A DNA stretch of 64,000 nucleotides, from assembly GCF_037908215.1 (NCBI RefSeq), contig NZ_JBBLZC010000002.1, positions 257,869-321,868 on the forward strand, written 5' to 3'. Of the stretch, positions 51,319 to 58,410 are shown piece by piece (positions within the stretch are counted from its first letter, which is position 1; each line of letters starts with the position of its first letter). Made by a program: the position numbers and the translations under genes. Origin of the DNA: Benzoatithermus flavus (lineage in GTDB: Bacteria > Pseudomonadota > Alphaproteobacteria > Geminicoccales > Geminicoccaceae). The notes under the pieces were generated by a model. That model was not told the origin of the DNA. It searched no databases and saw nothing but the letters and a program-made list of their open reading frames with translations.

Positions 51319-51945
51319 TCAGCAGCGACCGTGCTGAAGCGGTCGGAAGCCGGCGTGCGCGGGCGGGACGACATAGCCGAGCGCAGCCGTCTCGGGCGAT
51401 CCCGAGCCACGGGCCGCCACACGCTCCTTCGCTTCCGGACGGACCGCCACGGTCGCGGGCTCCTCGCCCAGCAGCATGTCCTTGAGCATCGCGCGTGCCC
51501 GGCTGACCCGGCTCTTCACCGTGCCGACCTCGCAGCCGCAGATCTCGGCGACTCGCTCGTAAGACAGGCCGTGTACCGCCACGAGGACCAGCACCTCACG
51601 CTGGCTCGGCTTCAGCCTGCGGAAAGCGCGCTTGAAGGCTACGACCTCGATCCGTGCCTCCTGCTCGGCCGGAACCCAGGACAGGTGCTCGAGATCGTCC
51701 TCGAGCGCAACCTCGGCCGTGACATGCTTGCGTCCGATGATGCTGCGGAAGCGGTTGCGGAGGATGGTGAACAACCAAGCCTTGAGGTTGGTACCCTCGG
51801 TGAACTGGTCCTTAGCCTGGAGCGCATTGACGATGGTGTCCTGCACCAGATCGTCGGCCAAGCTGGTGTCGCCGTTGGTAAGCGTGCGCGCGAATGCCCT
51901 CAGATGAGGTACGAGCGCAGCGATCTCGTCGCGAAAAATCGACAT
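51319..51945 (-). CDS. ecfG: EcfG-type general stress sigma factor
   Basis: 208 residues. Region 2: RTLTNGDTSLADDLVQDTIV and NLKAWLFTILRNRFRSIIGR; region 4: LKPSQREVLVLVAVHGLSYE and CEVGTVKSRVSRARAMLKDM. This is the ECF15/EcfG signature. The protein is about 25 residues longer than typical, with a Pro/Ala-rich tail. ATG 51945 (MSIFRDEI) has GGAGAGG upstream. EcfG is sequestered by NepR and freed when phosphorylated PhyR binds NepR. phyR and nepR lie upstream on the same strand, 160 bases away. No exact EcfG promoter is seen in that gap. Confidence 0.92.
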   Translation of the reverse strand: MSIFRDEIAALVPHLRAFARTLTNGDTSLADDLVQDTIVNALQAKDQFTEGTNLKAWLFTILRNRFRSIIGRKHVTAEVALEDDLEHLSWVPAEQEARIEVVAFKRAFRRLKPSQREVLVLVAVHGLSYERVAEICGCEVGTVKSRVSRARAMLKDMLLGEEPATVAVRPEAKERVAARGSGSPETAALGYVVPPAHAGFRPLQHGRC

Positions 51946-52105
51946 GTGTCTCGCCTCTCCCCCGACTGAGATCACCTTAGCACGGCGCTCTCGGGGGCGT
52001 ACACAGGGAAAACGTTTTAGCTTTTGGGCGAAATCTAATTCAGCATTGAATTCTAAAAAGCCAACTATATTCGCTGATCTTAATGAAGATCAAGCCGAAA
52101 GACGG

Positions 52106-52912
52106 TCACTGCAGCGCCAAGTGTTCGACCATCCCCACCGAGAGCGCCTGCGAGATCGAGACCCTGAGCGTGTCGGTGTCGAAGGGCTTGGTGATCAGGA
52201 AGGTGGGCTCGGGTCGGGCACCGGTGAGGAGCCGCTCGGGGAACGCGGTGATGAATACCACCGGCACGTAGCGGTCGCGCAGGATCTCCTGCACGGCCTC
52301 GAGGCCCGAGCTGTCGTCGGCGAGCTGGATGTCGGCCAGGATCAGCTCCGGTGTTTCCTTGCCGGCCACCTTCACCGCGTCGCGATGGGTAGAGGCGATC
52401 CCGACCACGGTATGCCCGCTCTGCCGCACGGTGGCCGCGATGTCGAGCGCTATGACCGGCTCGTCCTCGATGATCAGGATCCGGCTCGCCCGCTGCGAGC
52501 GCATTTCCTCCTTGGCCTGATCGAGGAGCGCTTGCGCCGCGGCGACGGATATCCCCACGACCGTGGCGGCCTCGGCCAGGGTGAAGCCCTCGAGGGCGGT
52601 AAGCACCAGGATCTGTCGCTTGGTCGGGCTCAGATGGCCGACACGTGCCGCGACGATCGCCTGGTTCTCCACGAGCGTCGGGATCGGCTCCCGTTCGGGG
52701 ACGCCGTCCGCCGCCTCGCTCCAGAAATGGTGGAGCGTCCGATAGAGCTGCAGCTTGACAGCGTCCGTATCGAGCTCGGCCGCCCATGGCAGGAGTCTCT
52801 CGAGACAGGCGCGCACCGATGCGTCGCCGCGCATGCGATCACCCAGAATGGCGCGGGCATAGCGCCGTAGATAGGGGAGATGTCGTGCGACCTCCCAGGC
52901 CAGCTCAGCCAT
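52106..52912 (-). CDS. phyR: PhyR anti-anti-sigma response regulator
   Basis: 268 residues, the PhyR length. The N-terminal about 140 residues mimic an EcfG sigma factor (ARHLPYLRRYARAILGDRM, LSPTKRQILVLTALEGFTLA). The C-terminal receiver has RILIIEDEPVIALDIAATVR, the phosphoacceptor in LILADIQLADDSSG, FITAFPERLLTG and the Lys in LITKPFD. When phosphorylated, PhyR captures NepR and releases EcfG. It begins 38 bases after the nepR stop on the same strand, so they are co-transcribed from the EcfG-type promoter upstream of nepR. Confidence 0.95.
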   Translation of the reverse strand: MAELAWEVARHLPYLRRYARAILGDRMRGDASVRACLERLLPWAAELDTDAVKLQLYRTLHHFWSEAADGVPEREPIPTLVENQAIVAARVGHLSPTKRQILVLTALEGFTLAEAATVVGISVAAAQALLDQAKEEMRSQRASRILIIEDEPVIALDIAATVRQSGHTVVGIASTHRDAVKVAGKETPELILADIQLADDSSGLEAVQEILRDRYVPVVFITAFPERLLTGARPEPTFLITKPFDTDTLRVSISQALSVGMVEHLALQ

Positions 52913-52950
52913 CGGACCGATCCCGGCTTCGAGGTTCGAGCATATCGGTT

Positions 52951-53319
52951 CTAGCTCCGCAGCGACCAGGCATCGCGCACGGTCGGCCCGGATGAGGAGT
53001 TCTCGTCGCATTGAAGTCCGACCTCGGGCTTCTCGGGCCGGTCCACGCTGCTGCGAGGAGCAGCATCCTCCTGTGCCGCGAACTGCAGGACCAGCCGCTC
53101 CAGCTCTGCCGGCAGGGCCTCCTTGAGGACGCTGTCGTAAGCTTCGTGCAGCCGCCGGCTCAGCCAGCGATCGAAACGAGGATCGACACTCATGGCCGTG
53201 AGTCCGAGATCGGCTCGACCATCTCCCCGCAGCATCGGTGCTCGCACACCATCCTTGTCCTGACCATCCGGCATCGTCCGTTCCGCGCCAGCGAAGCAGC
53301 AGCCCTCTCGGGTCGGCAT
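52951..53319 (-). CDS. nepR: NepR family anti-sigma factor (extended)
   Basis: 122 residues from ATG 53319 (107 if the start is 53274). The NepR core is the helical pair DPRFDRWLSRRLHEAYDSVL plus KEALPAELERLVLQF. Most NepR proteins are about 60 residues; this one has long polar extensions on both sides. NepR binds EcfG and blocks promoter recognition until PhyR-P removes it. AAGG lies six bases before ATG 53319. An exact EcfG promoter 24 bases upstream closes an autoregulatory loop. Confidence 0.85.
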   Translation of the reverse strand: MPTREGCCFAGAERTMPDGQDKDGVRAPMLRGDGRADLGLTAMSVDPRFDRWLSRRLHEAYDSVLKEALPAELERLVLQFAAQEDAAPRSSVDRPEKPEVGLQCDENSSSGPTVRDAWSLRS

Positions 53320-53342
53320 GGATCGCCTTACGTTGGCTCATC

Positions 53343-53367
53343 AACGTGCGAGAAAGAGAGCGGTTCC
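53343..53367 (-). promoter_or_regulatory. EcfG-type promoter of nepR-phyR
   Basis: On the minus strand GGAAC (53367-53363), 16 bases, CGTT (53346-53343). It matches the EcfG consensus exactly and points at nepR, with a predicted transcript start near 53336. Such autoregulation is the rule in GSR loci. Confidence 0.85.
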
Positions 53368-53584
53368 CCGCACCTCCCGTACCCGGGCCAAGCCGGATGC
53401 TCCGACACGCCGCGTCGACGATCCTTTCGCTGAAAGGACATCCCGGGCGAGATCGCGCCGCGATGCCCGATGCCGTTGCATCGCCGTCGAACGTTACCCG
53501 ACTACGGCTCCTCCCACCGACGCCGCATTCGCAAAGCCTGCTGCCGTTCAGGGAAGCGGCCTCGGAGGCGGAGTGGCAGCCCTG

Positions 53585-53614
53585 GAAAAAAGAGCCACCC
53601 GGGCTCGGGTGGCT
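53585..53614 (-). terminator. Strong Rho-independent terminator
   Basis: Read on the minus strand, AGCCACCCG, a 4-base loop and CGGGTGGCT form a 9-bp stem followed by C and six T. It is not at the end of any recognised gene; it ends the predicted small RNA at 53586-53643. Confidence 0.8.
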
Positions 53615-53643
53615 TCTAGTTCGAGACGACTGCAGGGAGGTAC
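53586..53643 (-). ncRNA. Putative EcfG-dependent small RNA with CCUCCC segment
   Basis: An EcfG-like promoter (53650-53674) and the terminator at 53585-53614 define a transcript of about 55-60 bases with no open frame of note. After the first few bases it carries UACCUCCCUGCAGU, a C-rich stretch able to pair with Shine-Dalgarno sequences, then the terminator hairpin. Caulobacter GsrN is a GSR-controlled small RNA with a C-rich target-binding loop; this could be an analogue, judged by architecture and not by sequence homology. The promoter has one -10 mismatch, and expression is untested. Confidence 0.4.
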
Positions 53644-53649
53644 TCAAAC

Positions 53650-53674
53650 AACCGGCGTCGTCCGCTCCGGTTCC
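53650..53674 (-). promoter_or_regulatory. EcfG-type promoter, one mismatch
   Basis: Minus strand: GGAAC (53674-53670), 16 bases, GGTT (53653-53650). Only the first -10 base departs from CGTT. The next feature downstream is the putative small RNA and its terminator, so it cannot readily serve nepR, which lies beyond the terminator. Confidence 0.45.
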
Positions 53675-53705
53675 AGCAAAAAAGGAGGCAGCGTCTCCGA
53701 AGGAC

Positions 53706-53735
53706 AAAAGAAAAGGCCCCTGATGATCAGGGGCC
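53706..53735 (-). terminator. Rho-independent terminator
   Basis: GGCCCCTGA, loop of three, TCAGGGGCC: a 9-bp stem that on the minus strand is followed by TTTTCTTTT. It ends transcripts coming from the small membrane protein gene at 53802-53933. Confidence 0.75.
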
Positions 53736-53777
53736 GAGTTGGCACGAGGGAGAGGAAAGAACGAAAGTCGAACCCAG

Positions 53778-53800
53778 AAAAAAGCCGCCAGCCCGGATCA
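53778..53800 (-). terminator. Possible weak terminator after the small membrane protein gene
   Basis: Directly after the TAG of the 43-residue gene the minus strand reads GGGCTGGCGGC and six T. The pairing partner is imperfect (CCAGC within the gene's last codons), so this is a weaker candidate than the hairpin at 53706-53735. Confidence 0.3.
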
Positions 53801-53801
53801 G

Positions 53802-53933
53802 CTAAGCATCTCGGCGCTGGAAAAAGACGGCGAGGAGACAAGACGCCAAAAAGAGCAGAGCAATGAAGAACAGAGTTTGCGCCATGCCCAGATTCGTTGC
53901 AGCGCTGCCGATGAAGCCGGAAAGATCATCCAT
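53802..53933 (-). CDS. 43-residue membrane protein under EcfG-type promoter
   Basis: A short frame from ATG 53933 (MDDLSGFIGSAATNLG) through one strongly hydrophobic helix (TLFFIALLFLASCLLAVFF) to QRRDA and TAG 53802. The acidic start, single helix and positive end predict an N-out, C-in membrane peptide. An internal in-frame ATG would give 27 residues. Support comes from context: an exact EcfG-type promoter about 100 bases upstream on the same strand and terminators just downstream. The ribosome site is weak (GGCGG). I do not recognise a family. It lies between the GSR core and the FATGUY regulator. Confidence 0.6.
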   Translation of the reverse strand: MDDLSGFIGSAATNLGMAQTLFFIALLFLASCLLAVFFQRRDA

Positions 53934-54246
53934 TGCCGCCACACTCTAGGCTATCGCAATCCGATGCAACATTGCTGGCACCTTTCGACGATCTTTGATC
54001 GAACGGTCATGAGGCCCGACGATGTCCCTAGAACGTATTGCCTGAAGCGAGGTTCCATCGTTCCTTGCGATCGGCGGGAGCATGTGGCCGACCGGCCGCC
54101 CCTCGTGTCGGCCGCTTCCGTCGGTGGCGCATCTGTTGGCTATTGGCAGAATCGGAACAAGCGCCTAGCGTACATGGGAATAGTCGGGGGAGACGTGACG
54201 CCGTGCGGCGTCATGGCCAACAAGTGGGATCGAGGCGCTGCGAACG
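53934..54246. other. Intergenic region with EcfG-type promoter
   Basis: About 310 bases separate the divergent 43-residue membrane protein gene and the single-domain response regulator. It contains the exact EcfG promoter at 54032-54056 pointing left and otherwise moderately AT-rich sequence. No further gene is visible. No matching EcfG promoter faces the response regulator. Confidence 0.5.
54032..54056 (-). promoter_or_regulatory. EcfG-type promoter of the small membrane protein
   Basis: Minus strand: GGAAC (54056-54052), 16 bases, CGTT (54035-54032), an exact consensus match. A transcript start near 54025 would leave a leader of about 90 bases before ATG 53933. Confidence 0.75.
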
Positions 54247-54624
54247 ATGCGCGTGCTGCTGGTCGAGGACAACTTCATCATCGCTCTCGATCTCGCGGGC
54301 TTGGTCCGGGAAGCGGGAGCCGAGCCGGTCGGGCCGGTCGCGTCGGTGCGGGATGCCATCGCCGCGCTCGGCGACGCCAGCATCGAGGCTGTCATCCTCG
54401 ATATCAATCTGGGCGAGGAGAATGCCCTGGCGCTGGTCGATGATCTGAGGCAGCGCTCGATTCCGTTCGCGTTCGCCACCGGCTACAGCCCCGACGACGT
54501 GCTGCCGCCGGAATGCGCCGACGTCCCGGTGCTGGCAAAGCCTTACAGCGCCGTCGAGGTGCGGGCCCTTCTGGACGTGCTGCGCCGGCACCGCGAGGCC
54601 GGTGGCGATCGGACGGCTCCATGA
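54247..54624 (+). CDS. FATGUY-type single-domain response regulator (SdrG-like)
   Basis: 125 residues, receiver domain only: MRVLLVEDNFIIALDLAGLV with the acidic pair, phosphoacceptor in VILDINLGEENAL, then IPFAFATGYSPDD and the Lys in VLAKPYS. PFAFATGY is the FATGUY signature. FATGUY regulators such as Sphingomonas SdrG take part in the phosphorelay that activates PhyR. Its place next to phyR-nepR fits that role. No output domain is present. The ribosome site is unremarkable. Confidence 0.9.
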   Translation: MRVLLVEDNFIIALDLAGLVREAGAEPVGPVASVRDAIAALGDASIEAVILDINLGEENALALVDDLRQRSIPFAFATGYSPDDVLPPECADVPVLAKPYSAVEVRALLDVLRRHREAGGDRTAP

Positions 54625-54626
54625 GA

Positions 54627-54656
54627 AACGCCCTCCGGCTCGATCCGGAGGGCGTT
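54627..54656. terminator. Bidirectional terminator hairpin
   Basis: AACGCCCTCCGG, a 6-base loop and CCGGAGGGCGTT form a perfect 12-bp stem between the convergent response regulator and CoxL-like gene. The minus side shows GTTTCTC after the stem. It should end both transcripts. Confidence 0.7.
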
Positions 54657-54690
54657 CGCCGCTTGCGAGAGGGCGGGAGCGCAGCCCCCG

Positions 54691-56997
54691 TCAGGCCGCC
54701 TTGCGCATCTGCAGGAGCCGCCAGATCTTCTCGGGTGTCGCCGGCATGTCGACGTGACGGATGCCGCGCGCCGAGAGCGCATCGACGATGGCGTTGATCA
54801 CCGCGGCGGGCGAGCCCACCGAGCCGGCCTCGCCGCAGCCCTTGACCCCGAGCGCGTTGTTCTTGCACGGGATCTCGACCGTCGAGAAGTTGAACGACGG
54901 CATGTTGTCGGCGCGCGGCATGGTGTAGTCCATGAACGAGCCGGTCAGGAGCTGGCCGCTCTCGTCGTAGACGGCCCCCTCGAGCAGCGCCTGGCCGATG
55001 CCCTGGACGATGCCGCCATGCACCTGTCCCTCGACCAGGAGCGGGTTCAGGACCACGCCGAAATCGTCGACGATGTTGTAGTTCACCACCTGCGTGATGC
55101 CCGTGTCGGGGTCGATCTCGACCTCGGCGATGTGGCAGCCGTTGGGGAAGGTCCAGGCCTGGAGCTTGGTCGTGGCATCGGCGTCGAGCCCGCCCTCCAT
55201 GCCGGGGATCGGCGCCATGGCGCGCGCCTTCTCGGCCAGCTCCATGATCCCGATCGCGCGGTCGGTGCCGGCGACCCGGAAGGTACCGTCATGGAACTGG
55301 ATGTCGGCCGCCGCCGTCTCGAAGAGCTGGGCGGCGTAGGCCTTGCCGCGCTCGATCACGATGTCCGAGCAGTCGGCGATCGCCATGCCCTGCGCCGTCA
55401 GCGAGCGCGAGCCGCCCGTTCCGCCGCCGGCCTTGATCCGGTCGGTGTCGCCCTGGACGATCCGGATCTGCTCGAACGGCACGCCGAGCCGTGCGTGCAG
55501 CACCTGGGCGTAAGCCGTCTCGTGGCCCTGGCCGTTCGACTGCGTGCCGACCAGCACCGAGACCGTCCCGTCCTGCTCGAAGCGGATCGAGGCGTGCTCG
55601 GTGGGATCGCCCATGGTCGATTCGATATAGTAGCACATGCCGATGCCGCGCAGCTTCCCGCGCGCCTTGGCCTCGGCCCGCCGCCGGTCGATCCCGGCCC
55701 AGTCCGCCTTCTCGAGGCAGGCGTCCATGACCCGCGCGAAGTCGCCGGAGTCGTAGACCTCGCCGGCCGCGGTCTTGAACGGCATCTGCTCGGGGCGGAT
55801 GAAGTTCTTGCGCCGGAGCTCGACCGGATCGACCCCGAGCTCGTCGGCGGCATAGTCCATCAGCCGCTCGATGCAGTAGATCGATTCCGGACGGCCCGCG
55901 CCGCGATAGGCATCCACCGGCACGGTGTTGGTGAACACACCCTTCACGCCGTAGCTCAGCGTCTTCACGTCGTAGACGCCGGGCAGCACCTTGAGCGCCG
56001 CTCCGGTCGGGATGTAGGGCGCATAGGCGTAGTAGTAGGCGCCCATGTTGGCGACGACGTCGACGCGCAGGCCCACGATGCGGTGATCCGCGTCGAAGCC
56101 GATCTCGGCCACCGTCACGTGGTCGCGGCCCATCGTGTCGGAGAGGAAGCTCTCGCCGCGCTCGCCGGTCCACTTCACCGGCCGCCGCAGCGCGCGTGCC
56201 GCGAACGCCGCCATCGTGTACTCGGGATAGAAGAAGCCCTTCATCCCGAACCCGCCGCCTACGTCGGGCGTGATCACCCGCACCTTCTCGGGCGCCATGC
56301 CGAGATTCTGGGCCAGCACGTCGCGGTGCCCCCAGCCGCCCTGGGTGCAGGTGTGCACGGTGAGCTTGTCCGCGGCCGGGTCATACTCGGCGACGCAGGC
56401 GCGCGGTTCCATCGCGTTGCAGATGACCCGATTGTTGACGAGCTCCAGCTTCACCACCCGCGCGGCCTTGGCGAAGGCCGCCTGCACCGCGGCCTCGTCG
56501 CCGAAGTGCCAGTCGAAGGCGAGGTTGCCCGGCGCTTCGGGATGGACCTGCGCCGCGCCGGCCGCGAGCGCCTTCGCGGTGTCGGCCACCGCCGGCAGCT
56601 CGTCGTACTCGACCTCGATCAGCTCGGCCGCGTCCTTGGCCTGCTCTCTGGTCTCGGCGACGACGAAGGCGACGTAGTCGCCGACATAGTTGACCTCGTC
56701 CTTGCACAGGATCGGGTGCTTGGGATCGGCACGGCCGGTCCCGTCGCGGTTCCGGATCGGGATCAGGCAGGGAATGGAGGCGTCGAGCTCGTCGCCGGTG
56801 AGCACGAGCAGCACGCCGGGGGCCGCCTTGGCGGCGCTCGCGTCGAGACGCGTGATCCGCGCATGCGCCACCGGCGAGCGCAGCACGTAGCCATAGACCT
56901 GACCCGGCAGGTTGATGTCGTCGGTATAGCGACCCTGGCCCGTGATCAGGCGCTGGTCCTCGACCCGACGCACGGGCTGGCCGATTCCGAATTTCAT
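54691..56997 (-). CDS. CoxL-like xanthine dehydrogenase family molybdenum subunit (form II)
   Basis: 768 residues. The N-terminal part reads VRRVEDQRLITGQGRYTDDI, typical of aldehyde oxidase/CO dehydrogenase large subunits, then GGGFGMKGFFYPEY. The active-site loop is AYRGAGRPESIY, the AYRGAGR signature of form II (putative) CO dehydrogenases; form I CoxL has AYxCSFR. Later motifs include GTQSNGQGHETAY and GVKGCGEAGSVG with the Mo-activating Glu. The substrate is probably a purine, aldehyde or other small molecule, not proven to be CO. The medium FAD and small 2Fe-2S subunits are not adjacent. Confidence 0.92.
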   Translation of the reverse strand: MKFGIGQPVRRVEDQRLITGQGRYTDDINLPGQVYGYVLRSPVAHARITRLDASAAKAAPGVLLVLTGDELDASIPCLIPIRNRDGTGRADPKHPILCKDEVNYVGDYVAFVVAETREQAKDAAELIEVEYDELPAVADTAKALAAGAAQVHPEAPGNLAFDWHFGDEAAVQAAFAKAARVVKLELVNNRVICNAMEPRACVAEYDPAADKLTVHTCTQGGWGHRDVLAQNLGMAPEKVRVITPDVGGGFGMKGFFYPEYTMAAFAARALRRPVKWTGERGESFLSDTMGRDHVTVAEIGFDADHRIVGLRVDVVANMGAYYYAYAPYIPTGAALKVLPGVYDVKTLSYGVKGVFTNTVPVDAYRGAGRPESIYCIERLMDYAADELGVDPVELRRKNFIRPEQMPFKTAAGEVYDSGDFARVMDACLEKADWAGIDRRRAEAKARGKLRGIGMCYYIESTMGDPTEHASIRFEQDGTVSVLVGTQSNGQGHETAYAQVLHARLGVPFEQIRIVQGDTDRIKAGGGTGGSRSLTAQGMAIADCSDIVIERGKAYAAQLFETAAADIQFHDGTFRVAGTDRAIGIMELAEKARAMAPIPGMEGGLDADATTKLQAWTFPNGCHIAEVEIDPDTGITQVVNYNIVDDFGVVLNPLLVEGQVHGGIVQGIGQALLEGAVYDESGQLLTGSFMDYTMPRADNMPSFNFSTVEIPCKNNALGVKGCGEAGSVGSPAAVINAIVDALSARGIRHVDMPATPEKIWRLLQMRKAA

Positions 56998-57160
56998 TGG
57001 TCCTGGTCCTCCCCATCCGACCGTAGCCACGTCGCATGGCCCGGCGCTCCCGGCAAGCATGGCGCACATAGTAGTGCGCATGGCCTGCACGGCAACCCGA
57101 ACCATGACCTTTCCGGCTGCAATGGGAGCATGCCCCCCGACCGCTCCTGCTGAGGCTCGG

Positions 57161-57385
57161 CTACTCCTTCGCCTTGCGGAAAGGGATGCCGAAGATCGCG
57201 GCGAGCTGGGCGAGCGAGAGATGAAACACCTGCCGCACGATGCTCACGTCGGCCGGGTCGGCCTCGGGCAGGCAGACGGTGGCGTCCTCCGTCGGCTGAA
57301 GGAGCTCGTCCCGGTGCTCGCTCTCGCCCTCGGGCCGGAGAGGCGGCGGGATCTTGCCGGGTGGCCGGTGATCTTGTGTCGTCAT
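57161..57385 (-). CDS. Small hypothetical protein
   Basis: 74 residues from ATG 57385. The first half is polar and Pro/Glu-rich; the second half is helical (VSIVRQVFHLSLAQLAAIFG) ending IPFRKAKE. It has no signal peptide. No family is recognised. It sits between the CoxL-like gene and a lipoprotein gene, all on the minus strand. Confidence 0.5.
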   Translation of the reverse strand: MTTQDHRPPGKIPPPLRPEGESEHRDELLQPTEDATVCLPEADPADVSIVRQVFHLSLAQLAAIFGIPFRKAKE

Positions 57386-57442
57386 GGCTCGATTTCGTTC
57401 CCCTGTGGTCGTTCGTCGATCCTCGGCCGCCGCGCCTGCCGC

Positions 57443-57976
57443 TCAGGATGCCGGTATCCGTGCGAGCTCCAGAACGCCGAGCTTCTGCCGGCTGATCCGG
57501 GTCGCCTTGCCGTTCCGGTAGTCGATCGTGATCATCACCGCCCGACTCAGGTCGCGTTCGGCTTCGGGCGCGGCCCCGCCCAGCGCCTGGCTCGCGAGGC
57601 CGCTGCCGATCGCCCCCACCGGGCCGAGCAGGCTGCCCACCGTGCTCACTGCCCGGCGCGCCAGGACCGCCCGCGACGAGGCCGGCACCACCGGCTCGGG
57701 AAGGCCCAGGAGGTGCACGGTCTCGACGCCGCTCGCGTCCTCCACCACCCGCGTGGGCTCGCCCAGAACCGCCTCGATCGCCTCGCGGGTGGCACCAAGA
57801 TGCACCGCCTCGGGTACGACGACGGGCTCCGGTGGCGCTGCCTCCGCCGCCGGCAGCGCAGGCACCGGCAGAGTGAGCGGTGCCGTCCCCTCCGGCTCGA
57901 CGCCGGCGCAACTCGCGAGCGCCAGGCATCCGGCCAGCGCCAGGCTGCGGTATCGCCCTGCGTGTCCGCTCCGCAT
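57443..57976 (-). CDS. Lipoprotein, hypothetical
   Basis: 177 residues with a lipoprotein signal (RYRSLALAGCLALASC, lipobox LASC). After a Pro/Ala-rich linker comes a domain resembling SmpA/BamE-type small lipoproteins (HLGATREAIEAVLGEPTRVV, then VMITIDYRNGKATRIS). A stretch of small residues (STVGSLLGPVGAIGSGLASQ) lies between. The role is unknown; outer-membrane attachment is likely. GGGGAACG precedes ATG 57976. Confidence 0.72.
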   Translation of the reverse strand: MRSGHAGRYRSLALAGCLALASCAGVEPEGTAPLTLPVPALPAAEAAPPEPVVVPEAVHLGATREAIEAVLGEPTRVVEDASGVETVHLLGLPEPVVPASSRAVLARRAVSTVGSLLGPVGAIGSGLASQALGGAAPEAERDLSRAVMITIDYRNGKATRISRQKLGVLELARIPAS

Positions 57977-58137
57977 CGTCTCGTTCCCCGCTGCGCCACG
58001 GCTTTTCGCCGTGGCCTCGTCGCCCATGGCCGTCCGTCGGGCCATGCTACCCGATGCTGTCCCGATGGGGTTGCTACACTACCACAGGATAGACGTCGGC
58101 GCCGACCTTTCCTTCCCTCGCAGAACGTCGCACCTCG

Positions 58138-58386
58138 TCAGTGCAGCATCGTCGACGTCGGATCGCTGGTCGGGGGAGGAACCATGTCGGGTCCGGGATC
58201 GGGGATCGTGTCCGGGCCCGGCGGCCCGATGTCGGGCTGGCGCGGCTGGTTCGGGATCTCGGGCGCGGTCGGCTCCGGCTGGATGTCGGGTCCGGGGGCG
58301 GGCGGGATCTGGTCGGGCGCAGGCGGCGGCATCTCGGGCGGCGGCTGCGGCGTCGGCTGGATCGCGAGGCGGTACGGGATCATCAC
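58138..58386 (-). CDS. Proline-rich 82-residue protein under EcfG-type promoter
   Basis: 82 residues, about one third proline, in PxPxPP and PDIxPxPxP patterns (IQPTPQPPPEMPPPAPDQIP). It has no hydrophobic core or signal peptide. It is probably disordered and might link or bind partners. GGAGAGGAAAG right before ATG 58386 is a good ribosome site. An exact EcfG-type promoter 25 bases upstream on the same strand makes expression in stress plausible. No family is recognised. Confidence 0.6.
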   Translation of the reverse strand: MMIPYRLAIQPTPQPPPEMPPPAPDQIPPAPGPDIQPEPTAPEIPNQPRQPDIGPPGPDTIPDPGPDMVPPPTSDPTSTMLH

Positions 58387-58410
58387 TTTCCTCTCCGGGG
58401 CTCGCTGGTC

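Noticed and set aside
51990..52060. EcfG-type promoter between phyR and ecfG
   Set aside because: An AACG occurs on the plus strand but GTTCC does not follow at 16 or 17 bases. Read-through from phyR or another promoter type must be assumed.
52913..53707. Minus-strand extension of the phyR frame to 533 residues
   Set aside because: The upstream in-frame part overlaps nepR in another frame and is unlike PhyR. ATG 52912 gives the standard PhyR length.
53463..53723. Plus-strand open frame starting MPDAVASPSNVTRLR
   Set aside because: It runs through two strong minus-strand terminator hairpins and has a lysine/proline-rich, low-complexity end. The minus-strand reading explains the sequence better.
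54153..54180. EcfG-type promoter facing the FATGUY regulator
   Set aside because: GGAAC is present, but the bases 16 downstream read TGGG, so the -10 element is missing.
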